NCBI GenBank assembly: GCA_031383555.1 | Contig: JANMZR010000023.1 | Coordinates: 1 to 19,165 of the forward strand | Direction: 5' to 3' | Source: JANMZR01 sp031383555 | Lineage (GTDB): Bacteria; Bacteroidota; Bacteroidia; Cytophagales; Spirosomataceae | DNA length: 19,165 bases | Shown: one piece after another, positions 15,118 to 19,165 of the stretch | How the letters are laid out: every line of letters begins with the position of its first letter | How positions within the stretch are numbered: position 1 is the stretch's first letter | The notes under the pieces: model-generated | What the model saw: only the letters and a program-made list of their open reading frames with translations | Told to the model about the DNA's origin: nothing | Databases searched by the model: none | Translations under genes and position numbers: made by a program

Positions 15118-15207
15118 CTAATTTCTCTTTTCTAATTTCTTAAATCTAATTTCAAAAATTTAAATCTAACATCTAAAATCTAATTTCTAACATCTAAAAT
15201 CTAATTT
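15118..15207. repeat. Heptamer tandem array B (CTAATTT / CTAAAAT / CTAACAT units)
   Basis: Thirteen units run from 15118 to 15207, all 7 bp except one of 6 bp at 15160-15165. The last seven full units use CTAATTT, CTAACAT and CTAAAAT in the repeating order CTAACAT-CTAAAAT-CTAATTT. CTAACAT and CTAAAAT are identical to units in array A. The array ends 4 bp from the stop codon of the permease gene, which is transcribed toward it. A short inverted stretch (about 15062-15073, AAATTTAGATTT) lies beside it. Towards the tRNA (15036-15117) the sequence is only AT-rich and simple. Confidence 0.85.
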
Positions 15208-15211
15208 CTAT

Positions 15212-16459
15212 TTACTCATACCTCAAGCTCTCGATAGGATCTAACCTTGAAGCTTTTATAGCTGGGTAAATCCCAGAAATAACGCCAACGGTAATTGAAA
15301 TTAATATTCCAACTATCATCCAAACCCAAGGTATGATAAAAGTCGCTTGTTTTGAGCCAGGACTGCTAATAAGTTTCGCTATCAAGTTGCCGATTGATAT
15401 TCCCAAAACTAATCCGCCTATTCCTCCAATTATACAAATAACTATTGCTTCTATTAAAAACTGTTGTCGTATTCGAGTTGGCGTTGCACCTAATGACTTT
15501 CTTATACCGATTTCACGAGTTCGTTCCGTTACCGATACCATCATAATATTCATTAAGGCAATGGATGCGCCTAAAAGTGTGATAAAACCAATGCCAAATC
15601 CTCCAATTCGCAAATATCCAGTTATTTTTTCGAATTCCTGAGCAAAGGAATCAGCTCTTTCTATCTGAAAGGAATCGGGCTTCCCAATGGGATCTTTCCT
15701 TATTAAACGCATCACGCCTGTTGCTTCTCCCATAATACCGTCTAAATCAGTAATATTTGGTACAGAGGTAGTTATGTCAAAAGTTAGGCTTCTTTCTCCA
15801 GCATTATTTCGAGCAGCTTGCATAGGTAAAAGGATAAAACGGTCTGCGTCTCCACCATTCATACTTCCTTTTTTCTCTAAAACTCCAATTATTTTGTACT
15901 TCATACCCATAGACGTTATCTCCTTATTAATCGGGTCCACCTTTTCAAATAATAAGGCTTTCAAATCAGCACCAATTAAAGCCACATTCATGGCAGATTC
16001 TAAATCGTTGCTAGTGAAATTTCTTCCGTTTTCAAGTACATAGCCTTTTATGCCCAAATAATTTTCATCAACTCCGATTACTTGAGTATTTGGGTTGGTC
16101 TTTTTTGACTGAAATTTTACTTCTGAAGTTCTTGATGATACGGTGGATACACTTATAACTGCATTATAACCAAACCTTTCTTTATAGGCCATTGCTTCTC
16201 TAAAATCAATAGCTGGGGTTATTTTTTCACTTTTTCCGCTTCGACGCCTTCTAAAAAATTGTTGGCTTTTAATATCGAAGCTATTAGCTCCAAGGCTTGC
16301 AAAATTATTATCGACAGAACTCTGAATACCGTCAATTGCCGTTAAAATGCCTACCAAGGAAGTTATTCCTATCGCAATAATTAAGGCGGTAAGTACTGTA
16401 CGAAGCATGTTTGAGCGTATTGACCTCAAGCCTTCTTTTATATTTTCAAGTATATTCAT
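15212..16459 (-). CDS. ABC transporter permease, MacB/FtsX type
   Basis: A 415-residue inner-membrane protein with the MacB layout: a short cytoplasmic N-terminus (NILENIKEGLRSIRSNMLRT), TM1 (about 20-42), a large periplasmic domain (about 45-280, MacB_PCD) and three TM helices (about 286-306, 338-360, 378-402). The FtsX-domain hallmark TERTREIGIRKSLGATP lies after TM2, and the end PAIKASRLDPIESLRYE is the standard C-terminus. Such proteins move lipoproteins, peptides or drugs out by mechanotransmission, with an ATPase partner encoded elsewhere here. The ATPase at 350-1111 is 14 kb away and not clearly of the MacB/LolD subgroup. No MacA-like adaptor is beside it. Full length and intact; the ATG at 16457-16459 matches the family N-terminus. 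Heptamer array B begins 4 bp beyond its stop. Confidence 0.9.
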   Translation of the reverse strand: MNILENIKEGLRSIRSNMLRTVLTALIIAIGITSLVGILTAIDGIQSSVDNNFASLGANSFDIKSQQFFRRRRSGKSEKITPAIDFREAMAYKERFGYNAVISVSTVSSRTSEVKFQSKKTNPNTQVIGVDENYLGIKGYVLENGRNFTSNDLESAMNVALIGADLKALLFEKVDPINKEITSMGMKYKIIGVLEKKGSMNGGDADRFILLPMQAARNNAGERSLTFDITTSVPNITDLDGIMGEATGVMRLIRKDPIGKPDSFQIERADSFAQEFEKITGYLRIGGFGIGFITLLGASIALMNIMMVSVTERTREIGIRKSLGATPTRIRQQFLIEAIVICIIGGIGGLVLGISIGNLIAKLISSPGSKQATFIIPWVWMIVGILISITVGVISGIYPAIKASRLDPIESLRYE

Positions 16460-16598
16460 TTAGAAATGGGCAAAAAGTAAGAAATTTCCTGTATTTTCGT
16501 TGTTATTTTATTGAAAAATAATTTAGTGTTTTCTACATAAAAATTTAACAGAAAAATTGAACGTAAATTTCCAATATCCTAAGCGAAATCTCAAACCA

Positions 16599-17876
16599 AT
16601 GGTACGCTTTATAATTCCGTCCATCATTTTTTTAATGTTTTCAGGCCAAATAAACGCCTCAAAGCTATTTATTCCTATGGATGAAAGCCAAAAAAATCAT
16701 TTGAAAGCCTATGGCATAGCCTATTGGGTAATAAAAAATTATGATATTGAGGTAGATTGGCTTCTTAACTATCGAGGCGGTAGTTTTATGTTGCCACAAA
16801 GTCAACGCTTTGAAAATGAGTGCGTTGTAAGAGGCGTGAGCTATCAAGTAATATCTGATGCAGAAGGCGCTCAAATAGAAATGCTATTGGCTCAAGGCGA
16901 TGTAAATATGGATTTAGTTAAGCTTCAAAAACCGCCAAAAGTTGCCGTTTATTCTCCGAAATCAGCAAATCCATGGGATGATGCCGTAACCATGGTGATG
17001 AAATATGCCGAAATTCCTTTTGATATAATTTATGACCCAGACGTATTGGCTGAAAAGCTGCCAGAATACGATTGGTTGCATTTGCATCATGAAGATTTCA
17101 CGGGACAGATGGGTAAATTTTTCCAATTTAAAGATCAAGAATGGTATAGAAAAGCGTTGGATGAAGATAGAAGTAACACCACAAAATTTGGCTTTAGTAA
17201 GGTTTCAGAATTGAAATTAGCCGTAGCCAAAAAGATAAAGGGTTTTGTGGCTGGTGGTGGTTATATGTTTGCAATGTGCACAGCAACAGATACTTACGAT
17301 ATTGCCTTGGCAGCTGAAGGTATCGATATTGTGGATCGTTTTTATGATGGCGATGGTGCAGAAAAAGATGCTGACAAAAGACTTAATTTTGATAATTCGT
17401 TTGCCTTTCAGGACTATAACCTTTACCAAAACCCCTATTTGGTTGAGTTTTCTACAATTGATACTTATCCAAATTTTGACAATGGAAGAAATAGGCCTGT
17501 AAATGAAAGGAATGATTTTTTTAACCTATTTGAATTTTCGGCAAAATGGGATCCAATTCCAAGTATGCTTACTCAAAACCATGTTAATACCATAAAAGGT
17601 TTTATGGGCCAAACCACCTCTTACCGAAAAACACTTATAAAGCCAGAAGTTATTATTTTGGCAGAAAACAAAGCACTTGGTGAAGCCAGATACATTCATG
17701 GTACCGTCGGAAAGGGCTTTTGGAGTTTTTATGGCGGTCATGACCCGGAAGACTATCAGCATCAAATAGGAGAGGAGCCAACCGATTTAAATTTACACCC
17801 CAATTCACCTGGCTATAGGCTCATTCTCAATAATATACTGTTCCCAGCTGCCAAGAAAAAGAAGCAAAAAACTTAA
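16599..17876 (+). CDS. Conserved secreted protein of the group often labelled asparagine synthetase B
   Basis: A 425-residue protein beginning with a signal peptide (MVRFIIPSIIFLMFSGQINA). I chose the ATG at 16599; the frame is open to a TTG at 16557, but that would put 14 charged or polar residues before the signal. I recall similar Bacteroidota proteins carrying the name asparagine synthetase B (shared segments LFIPMDESQKNHLKAYGIAY, VDWLLNYRGGSF, WLHLHHEDFTG). Nothing here resembles the glutaminase or AMP-forming synthetase domains of AsnB, which is cytosolic. GGGYMFAMCTATDT, with Cys227 in a glycine-rich turn, looks like the nucleophile elbow of a class I glutamine amidotransferase or ThuA-like fold, and KVAVYSPKSANPWDDAV would be its first strand. 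The function is unknown; the fold suggestion is inference. The tail KKKKQKT is strongly basic. Array C' starts 1 nt after the stop. Confidence 0.75.
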   Translation: MVRFIIPSIIFLMFSGQINASKLFIPMDESQKNHLKAYGIAYWVIKNYDIEVDWLLNYRGGSFMLPQSQRFENECVVRGVSYQVISDAEGAQIEMLLAQGDVNMDLVKLQKPPKVAVYSPKSANPWDDAVTMVMKYAEIPFDIIYDPDVLAEKLPEYDWLHLHHEDFTGQMGKFFQFKDQEWYRKALDEDRSNTTKFGFSKVSELKLAVAKKIKGFVAGGGYMFAMCTATDTYDIALAAEGIDIVDRFYDGDGAEKDADKRLNFDNSFAFQDYNLYQNPYLVEFSTIDTYPNFDNGRNRPVNERNDFFNLFEFSAKWDPIPSMLTQNHVNTIKGFMGQTTSYRKTLIKPEVIILAENKALGEARYIHGTVGKGFWSFYGGHDPEDYQHQIGEEPTDLNLHPNSPGYRLILNNILFPAAKKKKQKT

Positions 17877-17877
17877 T

Positions 17878-17919
17878 AGGTTTGAGGTATCAGAAATCAG
17901 GTATGAGGTATCAGGTGTG
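17878..17919 (-). repeat. Short inverted arm of heptamer array C
   Basis: Six 7-bp units (AGGTTTG, AGGTATC, AGAAATC, AGGTATG, AGGTATC, AGGTGTG) start 1 nt after the TAA of the preceding gene. They are the reverse complement of the unit in the array at 18017-18140. The complement of 17895-17915 (21 bp) is identical to 18065-18085, apart from any base outside that block. RNA across the whole region could fold as a long hairpin with a loop of about 100 nt. Confidence 0.8.
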
Positions 17920-17986
17920 TTGATTATGGTTTATTGTAAAAACCATTCAAACATTTTTTATAATTGTATAAAAGAAATCTTAACCT

Positions 17987-18004
17987 GTTATCGATTTCGA
18001 TAAC
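17987..18004. promoter_or_regulatory. Perfect 8-bp-arm palindrome, candidate operator
   Basis: GTTATCGA (17987-17994) and TCGATAAC (17997-18004) are exact inverted repeats separated by TT. It lies in the loop between the two heptamer arms and upstream of the flavoprotein gene. The size suits a dimeric repressor of LacI/GntR type, but no such regulator is encoded in the window. Confidence 0.4.
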
Positions 18005-18016
18005 TTGTCAAAACAT

Positions 18017-18140
18017 ACCTGATACTGAAACCCGATACCTGATACCCGATACCTGAAACCCGATACCTGATACCTCATACCTGATACCTGATACCTGATA
18101 CCTGATACCCGATACCTGATACCTCATACCCATACCTAAT
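18017..18140 (+). repeat. Heptamer tandem array C (ACCTGAT units) forming the leader of the flavoprotein gene
   Basis: Eighteen units run from 18017 to 18140, all 7 bp except two of 6 bp (18031-18036 and 18128-18133). ACCTGAT occurs 8 times; variants are ACCCGAT, ACCTCAT, ACCTGAA, ACCTAAT and ACTGAAA. Rotated, the unit reads CTGATAC, which fits the CTRAYAY pattern of array A (CTAACAT). The array ends 3 nt before the ATG at 18144, the same distance as array A from xylB. It is not a CRISPR: units are 7 bp with no spacers. Confidence 0.9.
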
Positions 18141-18143
18141 TCC

Positions 18144-18764
18144 ATGCAAAAAACTATAGTTATTATTGGTGGTGGTGCTTCCGGTTTTATGGCAGCAATT
18201 ACTGCTGCAGAAGCAGATTCAACGTCAAAGATAATTTTATTAGAGAAAAATCGTGAGGTGTTAGGAAAGGTTAGAATTTCTGGCGGAGGTCGATGTAATG
18301 TGACAAATGTTGAAAAAAACCCTAAAAAATTCTCTAAAAACTACCCAAGAGGAAGTGCTTTTTTGCTCAATTTATTTAAACAATTTGATGCTCAAAATAC
18401 TATCGATTGGTTTGGAAATAAGGGAGTTAGCTTAAATGACGAACCCGATGGAAGAATGTTCCCAATTACTAACAAATCAGAAACTATAGTTGAGTGCCTA
18501 ATTGGTAATGCTCGTAAAAACAAAGTTGAAATTTGGACCAGTAGTGGAGCTAAATCAATCCAATTAATAGAAAATAACGAAAATGAAAGATTTGAAATTG
18601 AATTATTTTCAGGAGAAAAAATAAAAGCCTATTCGGTATTATATGCCGCTGGAGGTGCGCCTAGTATTTCGGGTTATAATATTTTGAAACCCTTTCATTT
18701 TCAAATAAATAACCCTGTTCCTTCTCTTTTTACATTTAATATTCCTGATTCTGATATCGAGGCA
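18144..18764 (+). CDS. HI0933/YhiN-family NAD(P)/FAD-dependent oxidoreductase, 5' half only
   Basis: About 207 residues of a flavoprotein whose family is normally about 400 long. The N-terminal Rossmann motif GGGASG lies at 9-14, the acidic end of the second strand at LLEKN (32-36), and the family hallmark ISGGGRCNVTN at 45-55. The segment DEPDGRMFPITNKSETIV and the later YAAGGAPSISG (second FAD/NAD contact) continue the family pattern. Recognisable sequence ends at FTFNIPDSDIE, where the family would go on into its inserted domain. After about 18765 the frame stays open to 19031 but its residues are antisense readings of other genes. The truncation is therefore probably an assembly join rather than a natural deletion. 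The cellular role of this family is poorly known. It starts at ATG 18144, 3 nt after array C. Confidence 0.85.
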
Positions 18765-18770
18765 AGCGTT

Positions 18771-18911
18771 CGCCATTCTATCTATACCTTGCACAAAATC
18801 CGTTTTCCACTCGCGGGCGATTTCTTCGTCCATTTCCAGAATGTCCACGCCCAGATACGCGCGTTTGAAGACACCATACTTAATCAGGTCGTCGGCAATC
18901 TTTTTTGCCAT
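18771..18911 (-). other. HtrA/DegP serine protease fragment (start of PDZ region), out of context
   Basis: On the minus strand this stretch reads MAKKIADDLIKYGVFKRAYL, GVDILEMDEEIAREWKTDFV, QGIDRMANA. This is the linker and first strands of a PDZ domain as found in periplasmic HtrA/DegP proteases, where AKKIADDLIKYG...RAYLGV is highly conserved. Only about 47 residues are present; there is no protease domain before it and no second PDZ after it. GC content is clearly higher than the surrounding genes. It is joined on both sides to unrelated coding sequence, so it is a piece of a gene from elsewhere, most likely placed here by a faulty assembly or a chimeric read. Confidence 0.75.
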
Positions 18912-19165
18912 GTAATAGTACCCACAGTAGTACCTGCCAAACTTAGTGTAGTGCCTGTTCCTGTACATAGTGGTGCCGTAGCCGCAGCCGAGGCTGTACC
19001 AACAAAGGCTGATGTTCCAATAGTAAATTGAACCGGACTTGCATAAAGAGAGGAACATGCACCACTGGTTCCTTTTGCTCTGAAATATACATTCTGAGTA
19101 ATATTGGTAACCACATAACTTCCTCCTGTAGTACTGGTTGAAGTGGTACTAAATGGATTATTCAG
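18900..19165 (-). CDS. Fragment of an Ig-like repeat surface protein (Thr/Ser/Ala-rich), runs off the window
   Basis: From the right edge the minus strand encodes about 88 residues in one frame: LNNPFSTTSTSTTGGSYVVT, NITQNVYFRAKGTSGACSSL, YASPVQFTIG, then TASAAATAPLCTGTGTTLSL and AGTTVGTITWQK. This style (YVVTNITQNVYFRAK, CTGTGTTLSLAG, TITWQKS) is typical of tandem Ig-like/PKD-like modules in very large Bacteroidota surface or gliding-type proteins exported by the type IX system. Signal peptide, remaining repeats and sorting domain are all missing. The frame continues past TITWQK into the protease fragment as nonsense. The last coding bases overlap the first bases of the protease fragment (18900-18911). 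Confidence 0.7.

Noticed and set aside
16557..16598. TTG start giving 14 more residues to the secreted protein
   Set aside because: It would bury the signal peptide behind a polar stretch; the ATG at 16599 gives a canonical one.
16599..17876. True asparagine synthetase (AsnB)
   Set aside because: No N-terminal catalytic Cys2, no glutaminase domain, no SGGxDS pyrophosphatase loop, and a secretion signal is present.
18765..19031. Continuation of the flavoprotein to the TGA at 19029-19031
   Set aside because: After about residue 207 the translation has no family similarity and is the reverse of the protease and surface-protein fragments.
18639..19058. 139-codon minus-strand ORF as one protein
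   Set aside because: It is a composite: Ig-like repeat DNA read out of frame, then the protease fragment, then antisense of the flavoprotein. Only the central part is meaningful.

Overview
The window looks like a chromosomal segment from an AT-rich Bacteroidota bacterium, most likely of the Cytophagales group. The evidence is a SusC/SusD outer-membrane uptake pair with a CarboxypepD_reg-like domain, -7 boxes of the TAnnTTTG type, no useful Shine-Dalgarno sequences, and fragments typical of Bacteroidota surface proteins. No 16S rRNA or taxonomic marker is present, so the genus is not settled.

Layout. 3-158 is the tail of a sensor histidine kinase, ending inside a 105-bp palindromic intergenic element. 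350-1111 (-) is an ABC transporter ATPase. 1366-2853 (+) is xylulokinase (xylB), whose whole upstream leader is a 7-bp tandem array. 2950-4695 (+) is a secreted DUF885 metallohydrolase. 4734-4830 is a structured palindromic element between convergent genes. 4863-6599 (-) is a polytopic glycosyltransferase-like membrane protein. 6801-13239 is a regulated uptake operon: palindromic operator and promoter, ROK-family repressor, SusC, SusD lipoprotein, terminator. 13282-14937 is a small accessory region between two copies of a tRNA-Leu terminator. It holds an IS1634-like transposase remnant, an unidentified ORF fragment and a HigB/HigA toxin-antitoxin pair. tRNA-Leu(CAA) follows on the minus strand (14933-15016), then a second heptamer array, a MacB/FtsX-type ABC permease (15212-16459, -), a secreted protein of the group usually mislabelled asparagine synthetase B (16599-17876, +), a third heptamer array with an inverted partner, and the first half of an HI0933/YhiN-type flavoprotein (18144 to about 18764).

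The last ~400 bp do not belong with the rest. The flavoprotein reading frame stops making sense near 18765 and runs into an opposite-strand, GC-richer HtrA/DegP PDZ fragment of about 140 bp. That runs into a minus-strand fragment of a Thr/Ser/Ala-rich Ig-like repeat surface protein. The second junction lies in a 12-bp stretch that both fragments can read, which points to a chimeric contig end rather than biology.

How the genes work together. The ROK regulator, SusC and SusD form a plausible single operon for importing an oligosaccharide or other nutrient, with the repressor controlling its own promoter. No glycoside hydrolase is beside it, so the substrate cannot be read from the window. Xylulokinase 4 kb upstream makes a pentose connection possible but unproven. 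The remaining genes look like unlinked housekeeping or envelope functions.

The most interesting unexplained structure is a family of three 7-bp-period arrays with related unit sequences (CTRAnAY-like). They butt against gene boundaries: two end exactly 3 nt before an ATG, one lies 4 nt past a stop codon, and the inverted partner of one starts 1 nt after a stop codon. Two have clear inverted heptads beside them. A fresh 7-bp tandem duplication has also frameshifted the transposase remnant.
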